Origin: Carnegiea gigantea
Lineage: Eukaryota > Streptophyta > Magnoliopsida > Caryophyllales > Cactaceae
Assembly: GCA_029747015.1 (NCBI GenBank)
Contig: JAKOGI010000565.1
Location: 124,001 to 188,000, forward strand
DNA: 64,000 nt
Direction: 5' to 3'
Below the pieces are notes generated by a model. It did no database searches. It was not told where the DNA came from and was given only the letters and a program-made list of their open reading frames with translations. Position 1 is the first letter of the stretch, and each line of letters opens with the position of its first letter. The position numbers were made by a program, and so were the translations under genes. Shown here one piece after another: positions 26,256 to 39,175 of the stretch.

Positions 26256-27375
26256 TACAACTAGTTTCACCGAACTTTTGGCTTATAATGTTAAATTGGA
26301 TTGTTTATCACTATTTTTCTTGCTTTGTAGGTTATAAAGAGAATTGCTCAAATAGTGGATAATGGATATAAAAGATGCTAACAATATTAGGCATAGCAAG
26401 CCAGGATAATCTAGAAAGACAACCAACATATCCTTAAAGCATAGTTAGGTTAACCTATCTCAAAAGCTGTAAGAAAAACAAGCAAGAAAAGAAGAACAGG
26501 GACTTCGTATAGGCAACGCGTTCTAAGTGCTGCTCCTGGAATCCTGATGCTACACGAAAGAAAGAGCAAAGAATGCAGAAAGTTGCACGCCTGTGCTAAC
26601 TTTGCTGAGTCGAGACCTATATAAGCCCCCTACCCTATTCATGTAAGAAAGTAGGTTTTCAAATAGCATTTTTAGGTTTAGCCTAGAGTTTTAATTAGAA
26701 GTGGATTGTTGTAGATTTAGCTAAATTTTTAACCACATTTCAAGATTAATCAAGTTTTAATGCACTTTACTTTCGGCCTCTCTTTTCTACTTTCATTTAC
26801 ATTCAAGTCCTTACTTCATTAAGTTCAACTTACTATTTTAATGCTCAAATTTACATGGTTTTGCTAGTTTGTTAATTGAAATTAGTGCTTTCCTTTACTA
26901 ATCATTTTTCTACTACATTGTCTACTCGTGATATCTCAATTTCTTATGTCAAGAAAATTTCAATGTCTTTCTTTCTTATCTATCTTAGGGTTTCAAGAAC
27001 ATTTTCAAAGTTTAGGTTTCTGGTCAGTAATGGGTTGGACTGAAGTTAGTTAATGTAAATTAGTGCTGAATAAGTGGAAACAAGCCATAAATTTCATCCC
27101 CTATACTTACAATCGAGGTTTAACCTCAATTTATGGATTTTTGAGCTTTTGAGGTACCCTGTTTTCTCCTTCTTTTAGTTGGTAAATTTGAAATGTTTTT
27201 TAGTTAAATTAGATGTTTTGATAGTTTATTGTTAGTTGGAATCATGCTTTATGTTGATCTCATGAACCATGCTTTACTTTAGATTAGTTAAATTAATCAA
27301 GATTAGTATAGGATTAGTGCTTAGTTAGTGTTAGATTTGTGTTTGTTTGCATGTTTAGTTTGTTATTGATTTCCC
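26256..27375 (+). mobile_element. LTR and leader of Athila-like element C
   Basis: Contains a TATA box (26618), a T-rich tract ending TTGCTTTGTAG|G at 26330, and pyrimidine-rich R-U5-like DNA. It is homologous, in reverse, to 43770-45419 (element G) and 32822-33566 (element H). Matching phrases include GAGTCG..CTATATAAGCCCCCT, CATTTCAAGATTAAT and GAAACAAGCCA. No tRNA-Asp-like primer site was recognised, so the LTR end is unclear. Confidence 0.6.
26618..26625 (+). promoter_or_regulatory. TATA box of element C LTR
   Basis: TATATAAG followed by CCCCCT. The same TATATAAGCCCCCT is kept in the reverse-oriented copy at 44204-44216, though surrounding bases differ. Confidence 0.6.
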
Positions 27376-27768
27376 TTGTTTAGACATGAACTAGATAATA
27401 ATAAGGGATCTGATTTCAACACCATCTCAGAATACGATAATTTTTCCCTTGCTCTGGAAAATATTATTCAAGAAAATGCAATGCCCCCATATCAAGACTT
27501 GGCTTATCCTCGAGCAAAACAAAATAAGATTGTTAAAAACTTAACTCACTTTATAGGAGTTATGGTTATATTTAGTGTATGTAACAAATTCTTTCAATCC
27601 TTTGGTTCCCCCAAGGGGACGAGTAAAGTCTTGAAAGAATTTGCAAAAGATTTACCCACAAAGTCTTTCGAAAACAAAGAAACTCTTTTTTTGAATTTTG
27701 GAAACATGGCATATATACAAGCATTGAGGAGTTTATGTACACAATCCAAGCAAAACATCACCCCCTAA
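27376..27768 (+). pseudogene. Possible Gag N-terminal remnant of element C
   Basis: An open frame of 130 codons starting FRHELDNNKGSDFNTIS. The start of this DNA is repeated in reverse at 33110-33190, which shows that it is part of the element's body, just after the leader. No conserved domain was recognised; the position suggests the N-terminus of Gag. Similarity to a host gene was not seen. Confidence 0.4.
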
Positions 27769-29717
27769 CCAACTCACCAAATTTTATACAAGTGGAGTAT
27801 GCAATCAAGGGACATCTAGGCCAAAAGATGCATCCCGATCCCTATTTTTCATCTCATAGAACATTATACAATAATATGTACACTTTGGTGCGCTAAGCAA
27901 GAGTGTAATCAATCGTTAGTGACTTACTTCCTAATCTTAACACAATTTTGCTTATTTGAATTTTTTGCTCATTTATTCGAGGGCCAATTGATGATTAAGG
28001 TTAATGCCCACACATCCAAACTCACATGACTTATTATACCCATATTCATGCCTTCTTATGTCAAATAGCTATAATCAGGATGTGCAAAACACTTATTTCA
28101 TTGCCCCAATTGACATGTAACCAAGTCCAATAGCTCATATTAAAAAGCCAAATAAGGATATGGAACAAATAGTGGCTTTGAACAAAGGTATCGAGCTTTC
28201 AACACTTTCTCAAAATTTTTTTTTCAATAGTGAATGAGCTTTGAAGACAAGTAGACAAATTAACAAGTAGTTCACCCAATCTAGCAACTAAAGATAGGTA
28301 GTGATGATTAAGTGAGCGAGATAGTCACAATATCACACATATAAAATGATGTTTATTATGAAAAAATGAAACTACACCTTACACTCAGCATCTTATCATG
28401 TACACCCTATTTGTGTATAGTTCAAATCGAACTACCCGTGATCGCAATCACCTCAAAATGCATGTGCACCCCGAAGCAAAAATGCTTTTGGATTTTCTAA
28501 AAAGTTCAAAGAAAATTATACAAGTGGGCACCTTGCACCCAAACCAAAAATCCACAATGTTCCTATTGAGGTAGCAAGAGGCTAAAAAGCAATCACATAA
28601 CAGACACAACTACAAAGCTAACACAAAGGCACAAAATAAAAAACATAGCCAATTCATAATACAAAATAACAGCATGACCATAATATTTACCAAAAAAAAG
28701 GCACCAACAAAATCACCAAATCTAACACCCAAAAGGCACACAATGATGATCATAACAACCTTGGCTCAAAAATTCTGAAATTTCATCTCGAAATTGATCA
28801 CCTATAAAATCATAATTCTATTGTCGATAATAGAAGAGTGAAGGGATGGTATGATCATGCCATGTTGGGTATTAAATCTACCCAAATGAATGCCTCACTT
28901 AGATGGTGTCAAGGAGGCCCATGGAGCATCGGTCACTCCATATCATCATCATGTTCCCCTTCAATGTTTGTAGCAACTTATCAAATCAACTTGAAAAATC
29001 TTCACACAATTGGAGACAATTAAGAGCAAAGATGATATTCAAAACATAGAATCTAAGTGCAATATAAGTCAAGGCTCTTTTCAATCTATCAAAGCTCTAA
29101 GCTTGAAAAGGGAAAAAAATGGAACTAAGAGCGCACAAATAAGAATATAGCAATGAGGTGTAGTGCTCTCTTGAACTTATCAAAAGCCTTAGAGAAATCG
29201 ATAGAGTAGTGAACCGTGGATGACAATACGATTCTCCTAGTTTCCTTTACATATAGACTATATGGGGCCAATGGAAGCATTTTACGCTCTAAGGTCAGCT
29301 AAAGATTCATCAAGGTCAACCAGAGTCCCCTTAAGCACATCAGACAATTCGTCCACGACATGCAATCAACATAAGAATCAATCATACCATAATCAATAAA
29401 CCTAAGATGGAGTCACAGGATACTGGTCTAGAAGCTCTAGAGAAGGAGGTCTCCTCACATGGGTTCCTTACAAGACTTTAATCAATAAAATGCTCCTCAT
29501 CATAAAAATCTTTTGACTCATCAAATGCGTCCACCTCATCAACAGTAAACTCAATCTTATAATCTCCCTCTCTTTAGTCTTTCCTTAAGGAATTTGAGGA
29601 AGAGGGCATCCAACGTTAATCTAGTCTCAAGAAGAGAAGTATATGCAAAAGAAGGGAAGAACAAATCATCATCTCCGTCAAAATCACACAAAGGGTTGTC
29701 TTTAAATGATAATTCAT
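27769..29717. other. Unassigned DNA, no gene seen
   Basis: Contains only short chance frames (for example 28838-29023). AT-rich with A-rich runs near 28630-28700. It may be the body of element C or of another decayed retroelement, but no domain could be recognised on either strand. Confidence 0.35.
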
Positions 29718-32700
29718 GCATGTTTTTAATAATATTATATATATTATTTTGTCTAATTTTTTTATTTTATCTATTTTCAGGTTGAGGATTAGTCAACTAA
29801 AAAAGAGAAGAAAAGACGTCAAAATGTGAGTTTTATTTATTAAGGGACTTTCAAGTTAATTTATCAAGTCAGTTTAAAAATAATAATTTATAAAAAATGT
29901 TTATTTTCATAGCGAGTTATTTGAAGAATAGAATTACAAGATTATTAGTCCTACTTGAAGAAGAAATTGGAAGGCTTGGAACATACGAAACCTTAAGAAA
30001 CCCTAGTTACATTATTCATGTTGTAAATTCTCCCCCATGTCTCCCCTTCATCCATCTTCTGACATGGTCCCATCAATCCATCATCCTCACACCTCACTAT
30101 CTCCTTCATGACTACCAAAATCACCACCATCTAGGGGTGACTATGTCCGGGTACCTGGTTACATTTTTAGGAACCGAAATTGGACCCGGTTAGAATCAGG
30201 TCCTAAAATTTGGAACCTATCCCTGACCTGGTTAAAACTGGATCGGAGAATTTTGAGCCGATCTCGGACGTGGTTGGGACTGGATTTGATTTTGGGTACC
30301 CAGTTCCTAAGTAATATTTTTTATTTTTTTTAATTTTCCCCTAAGAAAATGAGGAGAGGGAGGGATTGAATGGAGTTAAGAACTCATTTGAAGCTAAATT
30401 CTTATAAACTAAATTTTAAGACTAAATTAAATATGAAATAAGTAGTAAAGAAGACTCATATACTTTAAAATAAACTCAGGGAATTCATGACAATGTTAAT
30501 CAGAAACCCACAAATCAAGATTACAGAACGAACGAGAGACCTAAGATTATTTTACTTCACTTGAAATAGAGAGAGAAAGAGAAAAAACTTACAAAAATAA
30601 TATAAAAACAAATACGCAGTAAGCAACATGGCTCATGAGGAGAAGAACCAAAACTTGAATGAAGAAATCCATAGTAGTTGAGATACATAAAAAGTAAGTT
30701 GAGGATAAATTGAAAGCAAAAAAGACAGGTAAAACGGGGTAGTTGAGAGTTAGGACTCTGTACAAAAGATATATCACTTTAGGAAGAAGGGCTTATCTTT
30801 TATATGTTTTTATCAAAATTCTTTAAATTTTAACCGGGCATTGCGCCCGGGTCCAAAATTTTAGGATCCGGTACCAGATCCGTTGTAATCGAGTCCTTAA
30901 TTTTGACACCGGACCCGAAACCAGTGTGGCTGGATTTATGTCCATACCCGCCGCATCCAAACCAGTTCTGGGTCCAGAGCTACTGAACTGGATACATAGT
31001 TTTTGGGCTCACCCCTACCTCCATCCACTTCTTGATCATCGCCACTACTATGACATAATCTCCATATTCATCGTCGCACAATTATCAGTATCCTCATAAC
31101 TTCGTCATCTCTTCATCATCATCAGGTCTCACGTATAGCGTTAGTTTTGAGAAAAAGCAGGAATATTATTGGTTGTATTAATTTTTGTCTTTTTGGTTTC
31201 AAGACTCAATTTTTATTTGTAGTTTGATATTAATGTGAACTTTTTAATTAGTTCCTATGTTTTTATTCATAATATGAGTGAGTATTTTTTTTGTACTTAG
31301 CATAATCTATTTAAACCCATTCTAAATTAATTAATATTGAAACACATTTCGTTTTTTATTGTCTAGTTGATTTTTATTTCATGATTCCATAATGGTTTGT
31401 GTTTATTATTCATGACATTTATGTTAGATTAATTATAATGCATGCTAGTAAGCTCATTACGAATTCATATGATAGTTTGAAAGGCTTCAATGCATATAAG
31501 CTTCTGTCTTTTGTGTACAAGTATCACCCTCATTGATCATAAAGATCTCATAGCTGTTTTTTCTAATTAGAAAATTATTATAGATATTTGTTAAATCAAT
31601 TTACTAGTAAATTGGTTACAAGGTATTAGATGATATTTTTCTAAGGATTAACACACTAGTTTGATTAAACTCTTGCATAGTACTAGGGTTATCAAAATTA
31701 GTAGGGTTTGTGTTAGGGCGAGATCTAAGGAAACTATAATCTAAGGAAAAACATGAAAGATTTACTGTTGGGTGTCTTCTATAGTCTAGCTCAAGAAAAA
31801 GTCAATTTGTGTCTAGATGGTAAATATTAATTTGCGTGGTGGATATAGATTATGCTAAGTGTTTTCATAAATTTGGTATCTCTGATAATCATTTGTTTGC
31901 TCCTCCAAAAGAGTAGTATTTTAGGAGTGTCTTAGTAATTCTAAATTAATTAAATTTTGATATTTAGTGTGGTTTAAGTTTCAAATTAATTCTATATTTT
32001 GCTTTAGCTACTATCTACCAGTTTGTTAGAAATTAGGTTAAAAATATTTTCTTTTTTCTTTTTCATTTTTTATGCCACTTTAGGGTTTAGATAGAATTCT
32101 AATCTCTATTAATCAATTTATGAATTTTTGGAAATTATTTGATAATTTTTCAGAATTATTTCATGAACTTGATATGTGTAGGTTTTTATTTTAATAAATT
32201 TAAAAATCAAGTTTTTATTTTTCATTTTACATTTTTAGGGGTTGATTAATTCTAGAAATTTCAGTTTTATAATGTGGTTAATTTGATTGATTATTTTCAT
32301 ATTTGTTTAAGTGTAGGATATTAGTAATTCAATTTCATAGTTTGTTTTTTCTTTGGATATTTTGCAATTAGTTTCTATTTTATTTCTATAAATATAATTA
32401 GGCATATTTCTAGGGATTATAAATTTAAATATTTACTATTTATTAGTTTAGGTTATTTTGCTATTGTTTTTATATTAATTTTCTATTTGTTATTTTCTAT
32501 TTTTATTTTTAAATTGCTCTTCAGTTATTATTTCTGTTCTTATTTTCCAGAATAATTAGGTTGAGTATCTACTACTTTATTTCCAGAAATTATTTTATAA
32601 TATTTCAAAGCATTAGTACATAATTTTTTAGTAATTTTCCAGAATAATATTCGCTTAGTTTGATTTGTTTTAGTAATTAAAGAAAAAGCAAAAAAAAAAA

Positions 32701-32820
32701 ATTAGAATAGGGAATTTAATTAGATTTAAACTAGCTTATCATCATAACTTTACTCATGGGATCGATCCGTACTTCCTTGTGCTATATTCTTATTTATAAG
32801 CCTTAGTAGTAGTTTAATGC
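29718..32820 (+). mobile_element. Athila/Tat-like LTR, copy 2 (interrupted by a hAT-like element)
   Basis: Homologous to 2504-4620 from GAAACCCTAGTTAC (29996) to GGGATCGATCCGTACTTCC (32758) and beyond. It keeps the 5' part lost in copy 1, including TATTTTCAG|G at 29780. After removal of the nested element it is about 2.2 kb. Both ends are approximate. It encodes no protein. Confidence 0.5.
30132..31017. mobile_element. hAT-like non-autonomous element (886 bp)
   Basis: Termini TAGGGGTGA and TCACCCCTA are perfect 9-base inverted repeats. Flanks CCACCATC and CCTCCATC form an 8-base target duplication with one mismatch. Both subterminal regions carry reiterated CCGG and ACCCGG-type phrases in opposing orientation. 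The interior (30310-30820) is AT-rich and has no transposase similarity; the minus-strand 62-codon frame at 30589-30777 is hydrophobic and probably chance. Confidence 0.85.
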
Positions 32821-32821
32821 G

Positions 32822-33566
32822 ATGTTGTATAATAAGCTTTATTGGCAAGACTTAATCCCAGAGTGTAGGAAATTATGGAACTCAGCTGGGTTCTTTGTTA
32901 GATCAACCGGTCAGGTTTTATGCCTCAGATCAGGCCCATTGGGCTTGTCTCCTTATGCTCTTTTTTGTTTAAGTTTTATTACTTTGACCTCTATGTTTAA
33001 CAGTCACTTTGTTGGGCCTCAAATACATAAGTTAGGGTATGATTTTCGTCATCGGACAATTAAAATAGAGACGCCATTTTCAAGCATCTACATTGTCCCT
33101 GACAATAGTGCCATTTTGTTTAGCATTATTTTTTGGGGAGTAATGAGGGAAACTGTTATCATTTGAGACAGTATTGAAATCGAGTCACCCATTATTATCT
33201 AGTTCATATCTAAACTAGGGAAGCAATAAAAGGCTAAAACATGAAAATAAACACTAATCTAACACTAATTAAATATTAATCCTAAACTAATCATGATTAA
33301 TCTAACTAATCTAATATAGAGGATAATTAGCAAAATCAACATAAAACATGCTTCCAACTAAATATAAACTAGCACAATATACAATTTAACTAGGAAAGCA
33401 TTAAATTTGCCAACAAAGAAAGGAGAGAGAATGGGACATTATTTACAAGCTCAAAAATCCAACAAAAAGAAGTTAGTCCTCTATTATAAGAGTAAGGGGA
33501 TGGAATTTGTGGCTTGTTTCTATTATTAAGCATCAGTATGCCCAAACTATCTCTAACATAAACCAT
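32822..33566 (-). mobile_element. Fragment H of a C-type Athila-like element (minus strand)
   Basis: The reverse complement of 33080-33560 follows 26990-27450 of element C closely (GAAACAAGCC, GGATTTTTGAGCTT, GAACTAGATAATAAT). The part 32822-33080 is beyond the similarity and unassigned. The 114-codon plus-strand frame at 32822-33166 runs antisense to this element and is not supported as a gene. Its continuation is thought to be fragment G at 43770. Confidence 0.6.
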
Positions 33567-35079
33567 TTACGTGGGCACCAAAGATAACTATTTAAGTACT
33601 TGTAATCACTTAGTAATTATTCGTAATCAGAATTATATTTTGATATTATTTGCTTTTGTGATTACATAGGGAATAATGGTTCCATAAAATGATGGGCATA
33701 AAAAACAAGCGACAAGAGATGGAAACCAAGGATATGTGGCCCGAGCAGACTATAGCAAATTGGGTATGCTCTTAGTTGATTCCTATAGAAGCCTAACCCA
33801 AGTGAGGTCCAAATACATGGTCGGCTCAGTCCATCAGCATACCCTCATTTTTCCACCTTTTGGGCCTATGATTTACAAACCTAGCTTTGTGCTCTTGAAG
33901 TGAACCAGCCTGCAGTCCAGCCTAATAGAAGGAAGGGAAGGAAATTTTAAAAAGAGAAGAAAGATAATTATATATTGTTAAGTCCAACCCACTTTACTCT
34001 CATTTCCCTCAGCTAAGCGCCTAAAGCAGCCTAGCCTGAGAAAGCCTGCAACATGTCTAGCCTAGTCCCAAGTTAGCGTCCTGCCTATGCAAGCTCACAT
34101 GTCATGACTGACCCACTGTTTTGTCTTACATTCGGCCCAGTCCAACATATGCTTGCTCGTTCTTTCTCTTATCATACGGGCTGGTATAGCAGAAGTAAAC
34201 CCTCATGTGCTAGATTTGGTTAGGCAGTGGGTTTATAGAACACAAAAAATTTAACAACTAAATTTAGATCGTGGGTGAGTTGAAAAAAGAAAATCAATGT
34301 AATTATGAAGGTTTTGAGGCTAATGCTAGTATAAATAGAGTTCTTGGGTACCTTGTAAAATGATCAATTTCTCTCCCTCATAATTGTAGGTTTACTTTAG
34401 TAATTTTAGGCAGTCTTGTATGCTCAATTGCTCTTTTAATTCGGAATTTAATATAGTTTTTAGTTCTAGCATAATTTTAATTTCAATTTTAGTTTTCATG
34501 TCCTCCAATATTATTTTATTTAGTGTTTTGATTTCTAATACTCCCTTGGGTTTATTATGGTTGTTGAATTTTTATGATTGACATTCATCGAAGATTCAAA
34601 ATTATCTGTTAGCTTTAGCAGTTATGTTCGTTTGTTATGTAGAGTTGGGAAATCCTGACCCGACACAATAACTGGACCCGAATCCAACATGAACCGAATT
34701 GATTTTGACTAGAAGTCAACATGATTTAGTTGTTTAGCAGTAAAACATATTATTTTTCAATTTTGAGTAAATTTAAGCAATGTTCAAGGCTAACACGAAA
34801 TTGACTCGTTTATCATATGGGTCGACCCGAGTCGACCCATGATCAAGCTCTACTCTTACCTTTCCTTGTCTCTTGAGCAATTAGATTTTATTACTTTATT
34901 AATGGGTGTAATAATTTCTATTCAATTTACAATTTTAATCATGATTAAATTAGGTTCAAGTTATGTTAGTTGAATAATTCTATTTTCCTTGCTTATTACT
35001 TTTAATATCGGTGAGTTTTTAGAAACAATGACCTAGATTCGATCTCGTCCCTATGGATTCAAACTTTAGGAGTGCAACA
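33567..35079 (+). repeat. 5' LTR of N1
   Basis: About 1.5 kb, ending GGAGTGCAACA just before the primer site. It holds GATTACATAG|G at 33669 (acceptor-like) and a hAT-like MITE at 34640-34852 that the 3' LTR lacks. The uninterrupted GACCTAGATTCGATCTC at 35029-35045 is the empty site for element B's insertion in the 3' LTR. Confidence 0.75.
34640..34852 (+). mobile_element. hAT-like MITE, copy 2 (213 bp)
   Basis: Ends TAGAGTTGGG and CAAGCTCTA. The interior contains CCTGACCCGACAC and GGGTCGACCC phrases and is clearly related to the copy at 17833-18076. The flanks match poorly (4 of 8), so the element is recognised by homology and by its absence from the other N1 LTR. Confidence 0.7.
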
Positions 35080-35085
35080 AGTTTT

Positions 35086-35104
35086 TGGTGGTGTTGTCAG
35101 GGAT
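35086..35104 (+). other. Primer-binding site of N1 (tRNA-Asp-like)
   Basis: TGGTGGTGTTGTCAGGGAT against the tRNA-Asp complement TGGCGCCGTTGCCGGGGAT. Decayed, but in the right place, seven bases after the LTR. Confidence 0.6.
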
Positions 35105-35289
35105 GACGGTTTGAATTCAGGTCACTATTTTTCTATTTTGTTTATTTATCTTATTAGTTTCATAATTTCTTCTTGTAGATTAGTTTCATAATTTTTATGT
35201 TTAGATTAGTTCCTTAGTTAATTTGATCAATATCTCATAATATTTTTAGTTTTTTTTTCCTATTTTGGGGAAAAAATAAAAAAAACGGG

Positions 35290-36710
35290 GCCAATTTTTC
35301 ATTACCCTCAATGTGAGCACGAACCCTTTTAGAGTTATTTCTCTAGGCTTAATGATTTATATGCTCCACTTATGGACCTTGGTAAGATTGTTTACACGAG
35401 TTTGAATGAGGAGACCAAGGCTATTTTAGACTCATGCTTTCTATTGAAAAATCATATTGAAGCATGGGGCTTGCTAGAAATTTTGGGCCAGGACTATTGT
35501 GAATTTGCAAAAGCTAGAGAGATTGTAGGGCACCCTACTAGTGATTTTTCATGCTAATTCTTGTTCACATAATCAATTTAGTGGCCATATGGTTAGCCAT
35601 ATCAATTTGTTCTTGACTATACTTTTGCTAGGTGTGATTATTGTAAATCTTCTAATCATGATGCTAATGGTTGTCCATATCATATGCTCCTTGTTGTGTA
35701 AACCTGGAAATGATGATAAATTATATGATAGAAAAAATGATTAAGACTATGAAGGAGAACATGCATCATTGTTTTAATCAAATAAGAGAGTATGACAATG
35801 TGCATAAGCCTAACTCTAATTTGGGACCTTCTAGACATAAGCTGGCCTTGGTGATGGTTTTGAGTATACTATTTTCCCCATGTATTAGTCTCCAATTGAT
35901 GCACCTTTTGACTATCTTTAGAGAAAAGATTGACCTTCCTCTATCTTCATTGTCTGGAACTCCATCTAAAAATGGCAACACTAGAGAGCATTAACAATGT
36001 ATTGATCAGACTTGGCCCAACGATTCCTTTTGCTTGGTCTTATGAGTCTGATGAAGGTGAAAAATCTAAGGCTGGTGTTATTACTTATGCCAATAAGTGG
36101 AATGAATGGCATCAGGACATGTCTAATGACCATAGTAATTTAATAAAGTCACAAGGTATTTCACTTCAGAGTAATTCATGGAGCATGAAGTTGAGTAAGC
36201 TTTTCTAGCCTAGAGATAACGGATCCTACTTCTCTTAGGTTCACTAAGCTAATACCTGCCCATTCATCTGTAACCCATCCCACCTCACTATTTGTGATCA
36301 CTTCTCATGCTTCTAAATCCCCTATTTTAGGATTTGTTGATCACAAGGTTGCTGCTAATGATTTTGATAGGCCTTTAAGCATATTGAGATTAGGGGACTT
36401 AAGAATCTAAGTGATGATTCAAGATATGTAAAATCCCCAAGAATGAGCATTGTTGATACTTGTAATTTCCCTACCCTATTATGCTATTTATCCTAAGCTT
36501 GTGTGGTCACATATTTTGCTAATGGTTGGGCCTGTAAGTTTGATGGGTGTAAATGGGCCCTAAATTGTATGGATGCATGCTTATTTTTATATTTGTCTTG
36601 TATCCAATTTTCTCAGATGTGTTCCAAGGCATTTGACATTTTGCTAAGATCTTTCATGGATTTTGGTTATAGTAGCTTGATAATGATGTGGAGTGTCTGA
36701 TGCTTTAAAA
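35290..36710 (+). pseudogene. Gag-like protein of N1, broken
   Basis: The capsid-like part begins near 35296 (CEHEPF, stop, YFSRLNDLYAPL) and stays open 35372-35557 (LNEETKAILDSCFLLKNHIEAWGLLEIL). A CCHC knuckle lies at 35633-35674 (CDYCKSSNHDANGC). The helical segment MIEKMIKTMKENMHHCFNQI is at 35716 onward in another frame. A poorly kept tail reaches about 36700. It pairs part by part with element F at 62465-63915. Several stops and at least two frameshifts are present. No pol domain follows. Confidence 0.65.
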
Positions 36711-37877
36711 GCTACCTCATGACTTCTGATGAGTAGTGAGATTGTTCAGGTATATTTAGTAGCCGACCTGGTATTATTGTTCTGTCCCCTTTGTGTAACT
36801 GTATATGATGTGTTTTATTTGTCTTGTTTTCGTTTGCTTTTGTGCCCTTGATATTTCCTTTTCCAAAAATCAAGACATTGTGTGATTTTGGTGTGAGGAG
36901 CGAAAGCTATGCTTTAAATTTTTAAAAAGAAAAAAAAGTGAATTTTTTGGAAAAAACTAACAAGATTTTCTATTTTTGTGTGATTTTGGGGAATTACACT
37001 CTATTGATTGACTTTGATCCCTCACAAACAAGTATTAGGTGAGTAGCATGTGCTTGATAGACCTTAGTCCAAAGTGTTTCATTACATGCCGTAATTCTAG
37101 CTCCATCAATTAATTATATTTGTGAGTCCAATCCTTACTAGTATATCACCATTGTTTTAGGGCCTTAGACATTCATGGTTAACTCTCCCACTTGTATTCT
37201 TGTATTATTCCTTTTTTTTTGCTTTAGTTAGTACAAATAAATCATAAAACAAAAGAAAAGACAAAAAATAAAGAAAAACGTAAAAAAATATAATACCAAA
37301 AAAATGAAAATAATCAAAATAGAAAAAAGAATAAACTTAGAGTAAAAAATGAGAAGTATCCTTTTGGACCATGTGCTAGTGGATACTACCCACTAAAGCA
37401 ATACTGCTATTGGAAAAACTTACTTTCCAAGTCAGTGAGTCAATGAAGTAATCAAGTGGGATGATGGTAGGTTTGCACACTGAGCACTAGGGTGGATTCA
37501 CTGCTTTAATGGACTTTTGGGTGAAAAGTTGGTGTTTAGATGCCATCATGAGGACCAAGATTCTTATATTATGCATGTTTATGAGATAATATTTAGGAGG
37601 AATGGTGATATTGTTGATTGAGTGTGTATAATTTTGCCTTTGATCTATATTTTGAAAACTTTAAAAAAAATAATTCTTTTCTCTTTTCTTTTGTTCTTCA
37701 AAGATTTTGTAGACATGCTTTCCACACCCTTACAAGACCACACCCATCCACTGCGTCATCTGGCACGTGCTAAGTGCAACCAGTGATTTTTAAGAAATTG
37801 AGTTAGGCATCTTAGGTAGATTTCATTGTCTTTTTATTTTACTCAAAAATGAGCAAAATCTAGGTGTTGGGGTATTT
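36711..37877 (+). other. 3' untranslated region of N1
   Basis: No coding potential. AT-rich with A-rich runs at 37240-37330. It ends with the purine-rich AGGTGTTGGGGTATT (37862-37876), a plausible polypurine tract directly before the 3' LTR. Confidence 0.5.
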
Positions 37878-39175
37878 TGTTTGGACGTCAACAATGATAA
37901 TTTAAATACATCTGATCACTTAATCGAGATAAATTTTGTATTTTATTTGATTCTGTGACTTTATAGGGAATAATGGTTCAATGAAATAATGGACAGGAAA
38001 AGTGAACAACAAGAGATAGAAACCAAGAAAATGCAGCCGGAGTTAGAATATAGTGAATTAGGTATGTTCTTAGTTGATTCCCATAGAAGCTTAGCCCAAT
38101 TAAGGTCCAAACGCATGGTTAGATCAACCCATCAGCAAAGCCTCATCATTCCATCGTTTGGGCTTGTGATCAAACACCTAGCTTTGTTCTCTTGTAGTGG
38201 CCCAACCCCCAATCTAGCCTAATAGTAAGAAGGGAAGAAAATTTTAAAAGAGAAGAGCAAATGATTATGTATTGTTACGCCCAGTCCACTTTACTCTCAC
38301 TTTCATAAGCTAAGCGCCCAATGTAACCCAGTCTGAGAAAGCCAATAGTGCATCTAGATCTTCCCCAAGTTAGCATCCTGTATGCGTTGCTCACATGCCA
38401 TAACTAGCCCGTTGTTTTTGTCTTCTATTTGGCTAATTCTGACATATGGTTGCTTGTTTTTTCTCTCATCATGTAGGCCAGTCTAGCAAAATTAGAACCT
38501 CATGTATTGGGCTTGAAGAATAACCAATGCCTAAGAAAAATAAATGCTTAGCAGCGTCATCAAGACTTCGACTAAAATTGACAAGCCTATTTGTTTAGGC
38601 TATGGTTTGATGGAAGACAAGAAATTTAGCAACTAAATTTAGATTGTGGGGTGACTTGAAAAACGAAAATCAATGTAACTGGGAAGGTTTTTTTTTTGGG
38701 GGGGTTAGTGCTAGTGTAAATAAGAGCCTTAGGTACGTTATAAAATCATCAATTTCTTTTCCCTCATAGTTGTAGGATTAATTTAGTAATTTAAGATTTT
38801 TTTCCAGCTCAATTTCTCTTTTAATTCAAAATTTAATACAATTTTTGGTTCTAATTTTAATTTTCATGTCCTGCAAGATTATTTTTTAAAAATATCAATT
38901 TCTAGTACTCTTTTGAGTTTATGGTGGATGTTGAATTTTCATGATTGGCATTCTTCGAAGATTCACAATTCTTCATTGGCTTATAGTAGTTATGGTAATC
39001 ACTTACCTTTTTCTTGCCTCTTGATTAATTAGCATTTATTGCTTTTTTAATAGTCTTACTAATTTCTATTTAGCTTAGATTAGGTTTAATTTCTATGAAT
39101 TGAATGATTTTATTTTGTTTGTTTAATGCTTTCAATCTAATTAATATGGATTATTTTTTAGAAATAGTGACCTAG
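37878..39175 (+). repeat. 3' LTR of N1, first part
   Basis: Begins near TGTTTGGACGTCAAC, follows the 5' LTR without the MITE, and breaks off after GACCTAG at 39175, where element B starts. The 77-codon frame at 37989-38222 is an LTR frame without known similarity. Confidence 0.75.

Noticed and set aside
32822..33166. 114-codon plus frame as a possible host gene
   Set aside because: Half of it is antisense to a C-type retroelement copy; no domain recognised and no promoter or intron context.
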